A DNA stretch of 64,000 nucleotides from Bradyrhizobium oligotrophicum S58 (GTDB lineage: Bacteria; Pseudomonadota; Alphaproteobacteria; Rhizobiales; Xanthobacteraceae), in NCBI RefSeq assembly GCF_000344805.1, contig NC_020453.1, positions 682,001 through 746,000 on the forward strand, in the 5' to 3' direction. The position numbers and the translations under genes were made by a program. How positions within the stretch are numbered: the first letter of the stretch is position 1; each line of letters opens with the position of its first letter. This document shows positions 7,661-18,129 of the stretch, in pieces. The notes beneath the pieces are model-generated. The model was given only the letters and a program-made list of their open reading frames with translations, ran no database searches and was not told where the DNA came from.

Positions 7661-9727
7661 TCACTCCATCTCCAACCCGACATGCCGCGCCAGAAACCGC
7701 GTGCCGAGGGTGATGAAGCTGGCGCGCTCGCGGTTGTCGGTGCCGTAGCCGTGGCCGCCGGCGGCGGGCTCGTAGAACCAGGTGTCGTAGCCCATCGCCT
7801 GCAGCTTGGCGGTCATCTTGCGGGCGTGGCCCGGATGCACGCGGTCGTCGCGCCGCGTGGTCGCGATCAGGATCGGCGGATAGGGCTGTCCCGGCTCGGC
7901 CGTGTGATAGGCCGAATAGGTCTGCAGCCAGCCCCAATCCTCGTCCCTGTCGGGATCGCCATATTCGGCGATCCAGCTTGCGCCGGCGAGCAGCCTGGTG
8001 TAGCGGCGCATGTCGATCAGCGGGATGGTGCAGAACAGCGCGCCGAACCGCTCGGGATAGCGCACCAGCATGTTGGTGATCAGGATGCCGCCATTCGAGC
8101 CGCCCTGGGCGGCGATGCGCTTCGGCACCGTGACGCCGCGGCGGACCAGGTCGGCCGCCACCGCGGCGAAATCATCATGCGCGAGCCGCTTGCCGGCGTA
8201 GCGGCCGGCATCGTGCCAGGCGGTGCCGAACTCGCCGCCGCCGCGGATGTTGGCCTCGACCAGGGTGCCGCCGCGCTCCAGCCACAGCTTGCCCAGCGCC
8301 GCATTGTACGCCGGCCGGATGCTGTAGCCGAAGCCGCCATACGCGCTCATGTAGACCGGCGCCTCGCCGGTGAGCTCCGATGGTCCGGTCTGGGTGTAAG
8401 GAATACGCGCGCCGTCCACCGAGATCGCCTCGTGCCGCGTGACGACGTGCCGGTCAGCGCTGAAGGTGCGCGGCGCCTGCTTCAGAATGGTCGGCGCGCC
8501 AAAGCCTTCGATCAGCTGCAGCGATGGCGGCGTCAGCGGATCCTGCACGTTGGCGAGCAGGTCGCCATTGCTCTCCGCCTCGTCGGTATCGAGCGGCCAG
8601 ACGTCGACCGTCGCAATCTCGGGCAGCCCCGGCAGCTGCTGATAGCTCCAGCCCTGCAGCGACGGCGTCCACAGCTCGAACCGTGGCCGGAGCTCGTCGA
8701 GGATCGACAGCACCAGCCGGCCACCCGCCCAATACAGGCCCTGCAGCGCGCGGCGCGGGCCCGGCTCGAACAGGCGGACGAAATCCCGGCTCCCGGCAAG
8801 AAACGCCGACAGCCGGATGCCCAGCACGACATCGGCGGCATGCGTGGTCCCGCCGACGGTCCAGGGCTGGCGCAGCTTGATCGCCAGCCAGTCGCCATGC
8901 GGCGTCGCCCAGCTGTCGATCGGCAGGTCCAGCCGCGTGCGCGCACCGGTCTCGTCGCCGAGCCAGACATGATGGTTGAAGAAGTCGAGGCCCTCCGAGA
9001 ACCACACCCGCGCCGGCGTCACGCTGCGATCGATACCGGACCGCACCCAGACCGACGCGCTGTTCTCGGCGGCAAAGATCACTTGCGCTTCCGCGATCGA
9101 CTGGCCGCGCTGCCAGCGCCGTACCGTGCGGGCATAGCCCGACGGCGTCGCCATGCCGTCGCCATAGGCGCTCGACAGCAGCAGCGTATCGGCATCGAGC
9201 CAATCGACGCTGCCCTTGGCCTCGGCCAGCGTGAAGCCGCCGTCGACGAAGCGTTTCGTTACCAGATCGAACTCGCGCAGCACGACCGCGTCGCTGCCGC
9301 CGCGCGACAGCGACAGGATCGCGCGCTCATGCGCCGTCGGCAGCGTCGAGACCCAGTTCAGCGCCCAGTCCTCGGCTTCGTCCGCGGCGAGGCGGTCGAT
9401 GTCGAGCAGGATCTCCCATTGCGGCTCCGGCTTGCGGAACTCGTCCAGTGTCGTGCGCCGCCACAGTCCTCGCGGATGCCCCGCGTCCTTCCATAGATTG
9501 TACAAGAGCCCGCCGCGCCGGCTCACGGATGGGATGTTGTCGGGCCGGTCGAAGATCGCGGCGAGCGTATCGCGGTCGCGTGCGAAGCCGGCACCGCCGA
9601 ACGCGGCGAGCGTGCGCTGGTTCTGCGCCGCGACGAAGGCGAGCGCGCGCTCGTCCTCGATCTCCTCGAGCCAGAGATGGGGATCGTCATCGGGCGCGGC
9701 GACTGTCGGACGATCGTCGATTGACAT
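7661..9727 (-). CDS. Prolyl oligopeptidase family serine peptidase (S9A)
   Basis: This 688-residue protein fits the prolyl oligopeptidase plan: an N-terminal segment (DDDPHLWLEEIEDERALAF) typical of S9A enzymes, a central beta-propeller region, and a C-terminal alpha/beta hydrolase domain. The catalytic triad is visible as the nucleophile Ser in QGGSNGGIL, the Asp in RRDDRVHPGHARK and the His in GGHGYGTDN. The segment YMSAYGGFGYS matches the start of the hydrolase domain. There is no signal peptide, so a cytoplasmic peptidase acting on short peptides is likely. It is transcribed alone, divergently from the following MFS gene. Confidence 0.92.
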   Translation of the reverse strand: MSIDDRPTVAAPDDDPHLWLEEIEDERALAFVAAQNQRTLAAFGGAGFARDRDTLAAIFDRPDNIPSVSRRGGLLYNLWKDAGHPRGLWRRTTLDEFRKPEPQWEILLDIDRLAADEAEDWALNWVSTLPTAHERAILSLSRGGSDAVVLREFDLVTKRFVDGGFTLAEAKGSVDWLDADTLLLSSAYGDGMATPSGYARTVRRWQRGQSIAEAQVIFAAENSASVWVRSGIDRSVTPARVWFSEGLDFFNHHVWLGDETGARTRLDLPIDSWATPHGDWLAIKLRQPWTVGGTTHAADVVLGIRLSAFLAGSRDFVRLFEPGPRRALQGLYWAGGRLVLSILDELRPRFELWTPSLQGWSYQQLPGLPEIATVDVWPLDTDEAESNGDLLANVQDPLTPPSLQLIEGFGAPTILKQAPRTFSADRHVVTRHEAISVDGARIPYTQTGPSELTGEAPVYMSAYGGFGYSIRPAYNAALGKLWLERGGTLVEANIRGGGEFGTAWHDAGRYAGKRLAHDDFAAVAADLVRRGVTVPKRIAAQGGSNGGILITNMLVRYPERFGALFCTIPLIDMRRYTRLLAGASWIAEYGDPDRDEDWGWLQTYSAYHTAEPGQPYPPILIATTRRDDRVHPGHARKMTAKLQAMGYDTWFYEPAAGGHGYGTDNRERASFITLGTRFLARHVGLEME

Positions 9728-9922
9728 GGCTCAAGCTCCGCAGCCGCCTTTGACGCGAGAATACCTTTCCGCTTGATTAGCGGTGCCGCCGAGGGCTGTC
9801 GAATCACCTTCGGCGCATGGCTCGTGTCTGTTCGCGGCCGTTGCCTCGGGCGTGCGTGTCCCGCAATAGTGCCGCCACCTCCAAGGACAAGCGGGAGCGC
9901 GATTGCGCATCCGGACATTGCG

Positions 9923-11155
9923 ATGATCGATGTGACCGTGAGCGAAGACACCACTGACGACGCCCGCGCCCGCCGCAACGTGGCGCGGCTCGCGGCCGCG
10001 CAGGCGCTGACCGGCGCCAACTCGGCCGTGATCTTCGCGACCGGGGCCATCGTCGGTGTCACCATCGCGCCGAGCATCGGGCTCGCGACCGTGCCGATCT
10101 CGATGTACGTCGTCGGCCTCGCCGCCGGCACTTTGCCGACCGGCGCGATCTCGCGCCGCTATGGCCGCCGCGCCGCCTTCCTGATCGGCACCGGCTGCGG
10201 CGCGATCACCGGCGTGCTCGGTTGCATCGCGATTCTGCGCGGCTCGTTCGCGCTGTTCTGCCTCGCGACCTTCCTCGGCGGCCTCTATGGCGCGGTCGCA
10301 CAATCCTACCGCTTCGCGGCAGCCGATGGCGCCAGCGCCGCGTTCCGGCCCAAGGCGGTGTCCTGGGTGATGGCCGGCGGCATCTTCGCCGGCCTGCTCG
10401 GTCCGCAGCTCGTGCAATGGACCATGGACGTCTGGCAGCCTTATCTGTTCGCCTTCAGCTATCTGGTGCAGGCGGCGGTCGCGTTGATCGCGATGGGCAT
10501 CGTCGCCGGCGTCGATCTGCCGAAGCCCGCGGCGGCCGACCTGCATGGCGGCCGGCCGCTGTCCGAGATCGTGCGCCAGCCGCGCTTCATCGCCGCGGCG
10601 CTGTGCGGCACCATCGCCTATCCCGTCATGAACCTGGTGATGACCTCGGCGCCGCTGGCGATGCAGATGTGCGGGCTCACGGTGTCGGATTCCAATTTCG
10701 GCCTGCAATGGCACATCGTCGCGATGTACGGCCCGAGCTTCTTCACGGGCTCGCTGATCGCGCGCTTCGGCGCCCCGGCCATCGTCGCGCTCGGTCTGGG
10801 GCTCGAAGCAGTCGCGGCCGTCATCGGCCTGTCGGGCCTGACCGCGATGCACTTCTGGGCCACCCTGGTCATGCTCGGCATCGGCTGGAATTTCGGCTTC
10901 GTCGGCGCCTCCGCTTTGGTGCTGGAGACGCATACGTCCGCCGAGCGCAACAAGGTGCAGGCCTTCAACGATTTCCTGATCTTCGGTCTGATGGCGCTGG
11001 GCTCGTTCTCCTCCGGCCAGCTGCTCGCCCATTTCGGCTGGTCGGCGGTCAACCTGGTGGTGTTTCCGCCGGTGCTGCTGGGGCTGTGCGTGCTGGCCCT
11101 GGTGTGGTCGTCGAAGCGGCGGGTGGCGACGGCGGATGTGGCGGAGCGGGGTTAG
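9923..11155 (+). CDS. MFS transporter, 12 membrane segments
   Basis: The 410-residue membrane protein has two six-helix halves joined by a short cytoplasmic loop. The MFS loop motif appears after the second segment as GAISRRYGRRAAFLIG, and a weaker copy occurs in the second half (GSLIARFGAPAIVALG). The ATG at 9923 (MIDVTVSEDTTDD) gives a short charged cytoplasmic N-terminus. An earlier in-frame start adds an unlikely leader. Helix content and length fit an exporter-like MFS. The substrate cannot be inferred, because the flanking genes are unrelated. Confidence 0.85.
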   Translation: MIDVTVSEDTTDDARARRNVARLAAAQALTGANSAVIFATGAIVGVTIAPSIGLATVPISMYVVGLAAGTLPTGAISRRYGRRAAFLIGTGCGAITGVLGCIAILRGSFALFCLATFLGGLYGAVAQSYRFAAADGASAAFRPKAVSWVMAGGIFAGLLGPQLVQWTMDVWQPYLFAFSYLVQAAVALIAMGIVAGVDLPKPAAADLHGGRPLSEIVRQPRFIAAALCGTIAYPVMNLVMTSAPLAMQMCGLTVSDSNFGLQWHIVAMYGPSFFTGSLIARFGAPAIVALGLGLEAVAAVIGLSGLTAMHFWATLVMLGIGWNFGFVGASALVLETHTSAERNKVQAFNDFLIFGLMALGSFSSGQLLAHFGWSAVNLVVFPPVLLGLCVLALVWSSKRRVATADVAERG

Positions 11156-11174
11156 AGGCGTCGAACTCGGTGCG

Positions 11175-11377
11175 CTCCCCTCCCCCTTGCGGGCAGGGGT
11201 CGGGGGGGGCCACGAGTCGTGCTCTCTCCGTCGACAAAGATCGGAGTCTCTCAAAAATGCCAGTCGTGGATGCTCGGCCTCCATACAATAACTGCCTAGA
11301 CCAACACGAGCGCGCCTAACTTAGTTCAGCGCCCGGAGACCCACACCCCCAACCCCTCCCCGCAAGGGGGAGGGGAG
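11175..11377. repeat. Inverted repeat with C-rich/G-rich arms
   Basis: CTCCCCTCCCCCTTGCGGG (11175-11193) is the reverse complement of the segment at 11359-11377. The arms are almost pure pyrimidine or purine. They enclose about 165 bp without a gene between two convergent genes. A related element lies at 31000-31105. Confidence 0.75.
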
Positions 11378-11419
11378 TGCACCGGTGTTGCCGCGATAGC
11401 GGTGCCTGAAGATCACTGG

Positions 11420-11965
11420 TCACTTCAACTCCGACACCTCGCCCTCCGGCAGATCGAACTCGAACGCATTCAGCGTCATCGACACCATCGTGTAGTAGCC
11501 GCACAGGCCGATGATCTCGACCATGCCGCGCTCGCCGAGCAGCGTGATCGCATCAGCATACAGCGCGTCCGTCAGGCCGTGGCCCTCGTGCAGCGACTTG
11601 GCGACGTCGTAGATCATCTTCGCCTTGGGATCCGAAAACTCCGGCGTGCGGCGGTCGCGTATATCCTCGATGATCTTGATATCGAGGCCGCCGGCAAGCG
11701 CGAGGCGCTTGTGCGCGGACCATTCGTAATGCGCGGTCCAGTGCCGCGCCGTGACCAAAATCGCGATCTCGGACAGCGCCGCCGGAAACATCGTGTCGTA
11801 GCGCAGGACGGCGCCGAGCCGGGTGGCGTGCCGCGCCATCTCCGGGCTGTTGAGCCAGGCCATCATCGGCGGCGGCGGCGAGCCGCGCTTGCTGGCGATC
11901 GACTCGTCATAGGTCTGGCGCTGGTCGGCGCTCATTTCGCCAGGCGAAAGAAGTTTCAGGCGCAT
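11420..11965 (-). CDS. Carboxymuconolactone decarboxylase / AhpD-like protein
   Basis: This 181-residue, helical protein has the CMD-domain signature ILVTARHWTAHYEWSAHKRLA, including the conserved Glu and His. It lacks the CxxC pair of true AhpD peroxidase-reducing proteins. That form usually occurs in CMD proteins of aromatic or lactone metabolism, although many members have no known activity. The start is the ATG at 11965 (MRLKLLSPGEMS), because the seven codons upstream are not family-like. It is divergent from the acyl-CoA dehydrogenase at 12125. The reaction is unassigned. Confidence 0.8.
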   Translation of the reverse strand: MRLKLLSPGEMSADQRQTYDESIASKRGSPPPPMMAWLNSPEMARHATRLGAVLRYDTMFPAALSEIAILVTARHWTAHYEWSAHKRLALAGGLDIKIIEDIRDRRTPEFSDPKAKMIYDVAKSLHEGHGLTDALYADAITLLGERGMVEIIGLCGYYTMVSMTLNAFEFDLPEGEVSELK

Positions 11966-12124
11966 GGTCGTTTCCTCGCATTTCACGCGGCGGCATCATG
12001 ACCATAGATCGCCTGTCAAGGCGAGGGCACAGCCTGATGCGGCGACATCGATGTTGAATTCCGGGAAGCGCTGAGGTTAGGTCTGTCCAACGACAGCAAT
12101 CATGGAAACGCGCGAGGACTTGGC

Positions 12125-13309
<1,185 letters not shown>

Positions 13310-13323
13310 TCACCCCACACACT

Positions 13324-13425
13324 CCGTCATTCCGGGGCGCCGCGAAGCGGCGAGCCCGGAATCCATAACCACGATCGTGAGTATGGATTCCGGGCCTGGC
13401 CCTTCGGGCCATTCCGGAATGACGG
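13324..13425. repeat. Palindromic intergenic repeat between two dehydrogenase genes
   Basis: CCGTCATTCCGG at 13324-13335 pairs with CCGGAATGACGG at 13414-13425. Inner segments GGAATCCATA and TATGGATTCC also pair. It sits inside what is probably one transcript, so it would fold in the message between the paired acyl-CoA dehydrogenase genes. Confidence 0.8.
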
Positions 13426-13463
13426 GACCCAAATTGATTGCCATCGTTGCAACGGGATTGCCC

Positions 13464-14603
13464 ATGCCTCTCCTCCTCACCGAAGAACAATCCATGCTGC
13501 GCGACAGCGCGCGCGGTCTGATCAGTGACCACGCATCGGTTTCTCACTTGCGCCAGTTGCGCGATACGCGTGACGACACCGGCTTCTCCAGGCAGCTCTG
13601 GGCTACCTTCGCCGAGATGGGCTTTGCCGGCCTGCTGGTGCCGGAGGAGCATGGCGGCTCCGGCCTCGGCGCCGTGGAGGCCGGTGTGATCATGGAGGAG
13701 ATCGGCCGCACCTTGATGCCGTCGCCGTTCCTCGCCACCGCGGTGCTGTCGGCCTCCGCACTGGCGCGCGCCGGATCGGCCGGGCAGAAGTCGGAGTACC
13801 TGCCGAAGATCGCAAGCGGTGCGCTGTTGTCGGCGCTCGCGCTCGATGAAGGCGCCAAGCACCGGCCGTTGCACACGGCGCTCCAAGCGGTGCGCTCGGG
13901 CAACGGCTTCAGGCTCAGCGGCGCCAAGGCGATGGTGGTCGACGGCCACGTCGCCGATCTCTTGCTCGTCGTCGCCCGCAGCGCCGGCACGCCGGGCGAG
14001 CGCGACGGCCTCACGCTGTTCCTGGTCGATCCCAAGGCCAAGGGCGTGGCGATCGAGCGCACCATCATGGTCGATGCCCACAACGCCGCGCGCATCCGCT
14101 TCGACGATGTCGAGGTCACGGCGGATCACGTGCTGGGCGAGGTCGACGGTGGGGCCGCCGTGCTGAGCAGCGTGCTCGACCTTGGCCGCGGCGCAGTCGC
14201 CTCCGAAATGGTGGGCCTGAGCGAAGAGGTGTTCGGCCGCACGGTTGCGTATCTCAAGGAGCGCAAGCAGTTCGGCAAGGCGATCGGTGAATTCCAGGCG
14301 CTGCAGCACCGCGCCGCGCATCTCTACATCGAGATCGAGATCACCCGCGCCGCGGTACTGAAAGCACTGCAGGCGATCGATGCCGATCCCGCCAAGGCTG
14401 CTGCAGCGGTCGCGGTCGCCAAGGCGCGCGCCGGCACGACGGCGACGCTCGCCGTCCAGGAAGGCGTGCAGATGCATGGCGGCATGGGCATGACCGACCA
14501 GTTCGACATCGGCTTCTTCATGAAGCGCGCAAGGGTGTGCGAGGAACTGCTCGGGGATGCGAACTATCACGCGGCGCAACTGGCGCAGCTGAGAGGGTAT
14601 TGA
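13464..14603 (+). CDS. Acyl-CoA dehydrogenase, second subunit
   Basis: This 379-residue protein (start MPLLLTEEQSMLRDSA) has the same fold as its upstream neighbour but a divergent middle domain. Recognisable parts are the N-terminal helical domain, GFAGLLVPEEHGGSGLGAVE, and the C-terminal EGVQMHGGMGMTDQFDIGF segment. The usual catalytic Glu context is less clear than in the first gene, which is common for the partner subunit of heteromeric acyl-CoA dehydrogenases such as those of cholesterol-like side-chain oxidation. The ATG at 13464 is preferred, because everything upstream in frame translates the intergenic repeat. Confidence 0.88.
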   Translation: MPLLLTEEQSMLRDSARGLISDHASVSHLRQLRDTRDDTGFSRQLWATFAEMGFAGLLVPEEHGGSGLGAVEAGVIMEEIGRTLMPSPFLATAVLSASALARAGSAGQKSEYLPKIASGALLSALALDEGAKHRPLHTALQAVRSGNGFRLSGAKAMVVDGHVADLLLVVARSAGTPGERDGLTLFLVDPKAKGVAIERTIMVDAHNAARIRFDDVEVTADHVLGEVDGGAAVLSSVLDLGRGAVASEMVGLSEEVFGRTVAYLKERKQFGKAIGEFQALQHRAAHLYIEIEITRAAVLKALQAIDADPAKAAAAVAVAKARAGTTATLAVQEGVQMHGGMGMTDQFDIGFFMKRARVCEELLGDANYHAAQLAQLRGY

Positions 14604-14657
14604 GCGGTAGAGTCAGTGTTTATGCCGCGATGCATCGCCGACCTCAACTGTCATCAT

Positions 14658-14741
14658 CCGCGAAGGCGGACGATCCAGTACGCCGAGACAGCCGTGATGG
14701 ACCGAGAAGCCGCGGCGTACTGCGGTACCCCGCCTTCGCGG
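14658..14741. repeat. Palindromic intergenic repeat
   Basis: CCGCGAAGGCGG (14658-14669) pairs with CCGCCTTCGCGG (14730-14741), with extra pairing between the GTACGCCG and CGGCGTAC segments inside. It lies in the 218-bp gap between convergent genes and may terminate both transcripts. Confidence 0.7.
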
Positions 14742-14821
14742 GGTACGACAGTCTTTGTAGATCGCGGCTTTGCGAGCCGCGACACGGAGCCCGCCATCAC
14801 CGACGGCGCGCTCTCGTCGCA

Positions 14822-15334
14822 TCAATGATGCATCGGCGCCTTGGCCGGCGGCAGCAGCACCTTGTCGATGACGTGGATGACGCCGTTCGAGGCCATGATG
14901 TCGGCCTGCACCACATGCGCGTCGTTGACCTGCACGCCGAACATGGTGCCGTCGACATCGACCTTCTGGCCCTGCGCGGTCTTCACGCTGAGCTTCTTGC
15001 CGGCGACGTCGCCGGCCTTCACCGCGCCTGGAATCACGTGATACTTCAGGATCGCGGCGAGCTTGGCCTTGTTCTTCGGCTTGAGCAGATCTTCGACCGT
15101 GCCGGGCGGCAGCGCAGCGAAGGCTGCATCGGTCGGCGCGAACACTGTGAAGGGGCCTTTGCTCTTCAGCACCGGCACGACACCGGCGGCCTTGGCGGCT
15201 GCGACCAGCGTCTTGAACTGGCCGGCGCCGACGGCGGTATCGACGATGTCGGCGGCGCGTGCCGCGGTTGCGGAGACGGAGAGCGCGCCCAGCATGATCG
15301 CGCCAGCCACGAACGAACGAAATCCCAGCGTCAT
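14822..15334 (-). CDS. Secreted fasciclin (FAS1) domain protein
   Basis: The 170-residue protein has a Sec signal ([20 protein letters not shown], cleavage near ATAARA) followed by a single FAS1 domain. The domain shows the H1-type motif [17 protein letters not shown], a central KYHVIPGAV and the final [19 protein letters not shown]1 domains mediate adhesion or bind small ligands in the periplasm or at the surface. Such single-domain proteins are common in alphaproteobacteria and rarely assigned. The product ends in a short tail, APMHH. A much longer upstream frame was rejected because it reads through structured non-coding DNA. Confidence 0.9.
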   Translation of the reverse strand: MTLGFRSFVAGAIMLGALSVSATAARAADIVDTAVGAGQFKTLVAAAKAAGVVPVLKSKGPFTVFAPTDAAFAALPPGTVEDLLKPKNKAKLAAILKYHVIPGAVKAGDVAGKKLSVKTAQGQKVDVDGTMFGVQVNDAHVVQADIMASNGVIHVIDKVLLPPAKAPMHH

Positions 15335-15890
15335 TCGACTTTTCCCTGTGACAAGAACTAATGAGTTGGCCGATGCGCAAAGCGGACGTACGGCCTTGTT
15401 CGCCCCGTGCTCCAGGCGCGCATCGCCTGACCGGATTGGTCGAGCTTGGTACGCTCGGTGTGATCGGATGGATTTGAATGCGGGTTCACGAACTCGTGAG
15501 TGGGAGTTTCGGTGCCGGATGCGGCGGCGGGCATCCTCGTGAATCCGCTGAACTAATCGGCTGATAGCAGCAGGCGCCTTGCCCGTCGGGCCAATTTGTC
15601 GCAACCCGACGGGTGTTGTGTCGTCGGGCAAATCACCGGCACATTCCGCGCGTCTTGGCCCACAAGAGGGACGCTTCGCGGTCGTCACGAGTGTCGGGCT
15701 GATGATGCGATGGCCGCATCGGATCGCAGCGTGAGCTTCTTGCGCCGACGAACGATTGCGATGCGGACGTGAAAGTGCGTGGTCCTGGCGCCCCGATGCT
15801 GGCGTCAAGTCGACGGGGGATGATCCCGGAAGACGACGGTGGCTAAAAGCCGGACACCGAGGAGAGCGCGCCATAAGCGTTAAAACCATC

Positions 15891-15995
15891 GCGCAGGGAA
15901 GGCCGGGTTGTCCCGGCTGAGCCTGTGGTTCTGCCGCCTGCATTTTTTTCGCAGGCGGACCGCAGGTGCCAGTCGGCACCTGGCCTTCCCTGCGC
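15891..15995. repeat. Cloverleaf-like structured element, candidate repeat or small RNA
   Basis: A perfect 14-bp outer stem (15891-15904 with 15982-15995) encloses three hairpins. Arm 1 is GCCGGG/CCCGGC (15902-15907, 15912-15917; it competes slightly with the outer stem). Arm 2 is CCGCCTGC/GCAGGCGG (15934-15941, 15951-15958) with a T-rich loop. Arm 3 is CAGGTGCC/GGCACCTG with a 4-base loop (15963-15970, 15975-15982). The combination is too regular to be chance, and the role is unknown. Confidence 0.7.
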
Positions 15996-16097
15996 CCTCG
16001 ATTTCGAGAGGGCGGAGAACTTGGCAAAGCTCGGGCGCGGAGGCGTCGCGAGGACGCTATTGCACATGTTGAGATCGAGGTTTCGCCGCGGGGGCAG

Positions 16098-16268
16098 CGC
16101 GCTCCCTCGCCCCGTTCTTATGGGGAGAGGGTTGGGGTGAGGGGCAGCCGCACGGGAAGTGTGAATGGTGAGACCTGTACCCCCTCACTCGGATTGCATC
16201 TGTCGATGCAATCCGAGCTCTCAGCGCGAGCGAAGCTCGTCGCGCCCCCGCAAGCGGGGCGAGGTACA
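16098..16268. repeat. C-rich/G-rich inverted repeat remnants
   Basis: The stretch contains CTCCCTCGCCCC followed by TGGGGAGAGGGTTGGGGTGAGG, and later GCCCCCGCAAGCGGGGCGAGG. These resemble arms of the intergenic elements at 11175 and 31000 but are less symmetrical. No gene is seen. Confidence 0.45.
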
Positions 16269-16328
16269 CCGAGCCAGCCGCTTATGATGCGGAATCACGT
16301 CCATGATCTCAGAAAATGCCGTAGTCCG

Positions 16329-17372
16329 TCACCTGATCGGCGGTGCGTACTGGATCCCGCCGGCGTTCCACAGCTGGTTCATGCCGCGGGGGATCTTCAG
16401 CTTGGATTCGCTGCCGACGTTGCGCTCATAGACCTCGCCGTAATTGCCGACGTGACGGATGACGCGCGCCGCCCAGTCCTTCGACAGGCCGAGGTCCTGG
16501 CCGTAGCTGCCCTCGTTGCCGACCAGCCGCATCACGTCGGGCTTCTTCGACTTCAGCGCCTCGTCGATGTTCTTGGAGGTGACGCCCAGCTCCTCGGCGT
16601 TGATCATCGCATAGAGCGTCCATTTCACGATCATCATCCAGTCGTCGTCGCGCTGGCGCACCACCGGAGCCAGCGGCTCCTTGGAGATCAGGTCCGGCAG
16701 GATGTCGTGATCGCCAGGCTTCGACAGGATCAGGCGCAGCGCGTAGAGCTGCGAGACGTCGGCGGTGAAGGTGTCGCATTTGCCGCCGTCATAGGCTTTG
16801 ATGACGTCGTCGAGCTTGGGGAGCTTGATCTCCTCGTACTTCATGTTGTTGGTGCGGAAGTAGTCGGACACGTTGAGCGCGTTGGTCGTCGCATCCTGCA
16901 CGCAGACCTTGCTGCCGTTGAGGTCCAGCGCGGTCTCGAGCTTGCGCGCGCGCGGCACCATGAAGCCCTGACCGTCGTAATAAGCCACCGCCGGGAAATA
17001 CAGGTCGTAGTTCTGCTCGCGCGCCATCGACCAGGTGGTGTTGCGCGAGAGGATGTCGACCTTGCGGCTCTGCAGCTCCTTGAAGCGCTCATTGGCGTCG
17101 AGCGGGACGAACCTCGCCTTGGTCGGATCGTCGAAGATGGCGGCGGCGACCGCGCGGCAGAAATCGACGTCGAAGCCGGTCCAGTTGCCCTTGTCGTCGG
17201 GAATCGAGAAGCCGGGCAGGCCGGCATTGACGCCGCACAGCACCTCGCCGCGGCGGACGGTCCGCTTCAAGGTACGGGTGTCGTACATCTCATAGGTGAC
17301 GGCGAGCGCCGCAACGAGGACGGCGACGGCGAGCCCGATCAGCAGGCCGCCTCGGAAAGTGCGCATGGTCAA
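16329..17372 (-). CDS. Amino-acid ABC transporter binding protein (AapJ-like), orphan
   Basis: This 347-residue extracellular solute-binding protein of family 3 closely follows the AapJ/BztA pattern for general L-amino-acid uptake (GVNAGLPGFSIPDDKGNWTG, DVDFCRAVAAAIF, RKVDILSRNTTWSM, RIIRHVGNYGEVYERN-like end). Its N-terminus has an uncleaved-looking membrane segment (GGLLIGLAVAVLVAALAVTY) followed by a long charged stretch, so it may be membrane-anchored. No permease or ATPase gene lies next to it. It must either use a transporter encoded elsewhere or act as a sensor. The start could be the first or the second of two closely spaced methionines. Confidence 0.88.
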   Translation of the reverse strand: MTMRTFRGGLLIGLAVAVLVAALAVTYEMYDTRTLKRTVRRGEVLCGVNAGLPGFSIPDDKGNWTGFDVDFCRAVAAAIFDDPTKARFVPLDANERFKELQSRKVDILSRNTTWSMAREQNYDLYFPAVAYYDGQGFMVPRARKLETALDLNGSKVCVQDATTNALNVSDYFRTNNMKYEEIKLPKLDDVIKAYDGGKCDTFTADVSQLYALRLILSKPGDHDILPDLISKEPLAPVVRQRDDDWMMIVKWTLYAMINAEELGVTSKNIDEALKSKKPDVMRLVGNEGSYGQDLGLSKDWAARVIRHVGNYGEVYERNVGSESKLKIPRGMNQLWNAGGIQYAPPIR

Positions 17373-17426
17373 TCTCTTTCGAAAAATGTCAGGACAAAGC
17401 GATGGCTGGATATCCGGCGGCCGCCG

Positions 17427-18020
17427 TCACAGTTCCGGCTTCTGCTTCACGACGACCTTGGTGCCGACCGGCACGCGATCGAACAGGTCGGCGACGTCGG
17501 CATTCACGAGGCGGAAGCAGCCGGAGGAAATCTTGGTGCCGATGGTCCAGGGCTGGTTGGTGCCGTGGATACGATACACGGTGGTGCCCAGATACATCGC
17601 GCGCGCGCCGAGCGGATTGCCGGGGCCGCCGGCCATGAAGCGCGGCAGATAAGGCTGGCGCTGGATCATCTCCGGTGGCGGCGTCCAGTCCGGCCACTCG
17701 GCCTTCTTGGTGATCGCGAGCAGCCCCTGCCACTGGAAGCCGTCACGGCCGACGCCGATGCCGTAGCGAATGGCGCGGCCGCCCGGCTGCACCAGATAGA
17801 GGTGGCGCTCGGAGGTGGAGACGATGATCGTGCCCGGCGGCTCGGTGGTGCGGAAATAGACCACCTGCTTGCGCCATTCGGGATCGAGCTCGTAGCCGTC
17901 ATCGGCGACGAGGCCGGGCTGGTCGCCCGGGTCCTCGGACTGGGCGAAACTATGCGATGCGGACAGCACCAGCGCAATGGCGGCGCTGGTGGCGCAAAGC
18001 AGGCGACGGAAACTCGGCAT
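17427..18020 (-). CDS. L,D-transpeptidase (YkuD domain)
   Basis: The 197-residue periplasmic enzyme forms or edits L,D cross-links in peptidoglycan, or links proteins to it. It has a Sec signal (MPSFRRLLCATSAAIALVLS, cleavage near SFAQ) and a YkuD domain with the catalytic motif: His in VYRIHGTNQPW and the nucleophile Cys in ISSGCFRLVN. The preceding GNPLGARAMYLG is typical of the fold. It stands 109 bp downstream of the bd-oxidase genes and 54 bp upstream of the AapJ-like gene on the same strand, with no obvious functional link to either. Confidence 0.93.
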   Translation of the reverse strand: MPSFRRLLCATSAAIALVLSASHSFAQSEDPGDQPGLVADDGYELDPEWRKQVVYFRTTEPPGTIIVSTSERHLYLVQPGGRAIRYGIGVGRDGFQWQGLLAITKKAEWPDWTPPPEMIQRQPYLPRFMAGGPGNPLGARAMYLGTTVYRIHGTNQPWTIGTKISSGCFRLVNADVADLFDRVPVGTKVVVKQKPEL

Positions 18021-18129
18021 TCAAAGCTCTCCTCAACGGACCCCTGCGAAGCTCGCCCGATTAAAATCACCCGCCAAATTTCAGGGGCATATTCGCCGCA
18101 AAGTCAAGGTGAGCGGAGCGGCCCGGATG

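Larger units (their letters stand above)
15335..16328. other. 994-bp gene-free region rich in inverted repeats
   Basis: No gene on either strand is convincing here. The region begins with the promoter side of the fasciclin gene and contains a hairpin made of CCCGTCGGG (15582-15590) and CCCGACGGG (15605-15613). It then holds the multi-arm element at 15891-15995, a further short stem GCCCTC/GAGGGC near 15994-16013, and a C-rich/G-rich repeat near 16098-16268. The middle part resembles sequence I recall as recurring in Bradyrhizobium genomes. That recollection is not proof. Confidence 0.6.
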
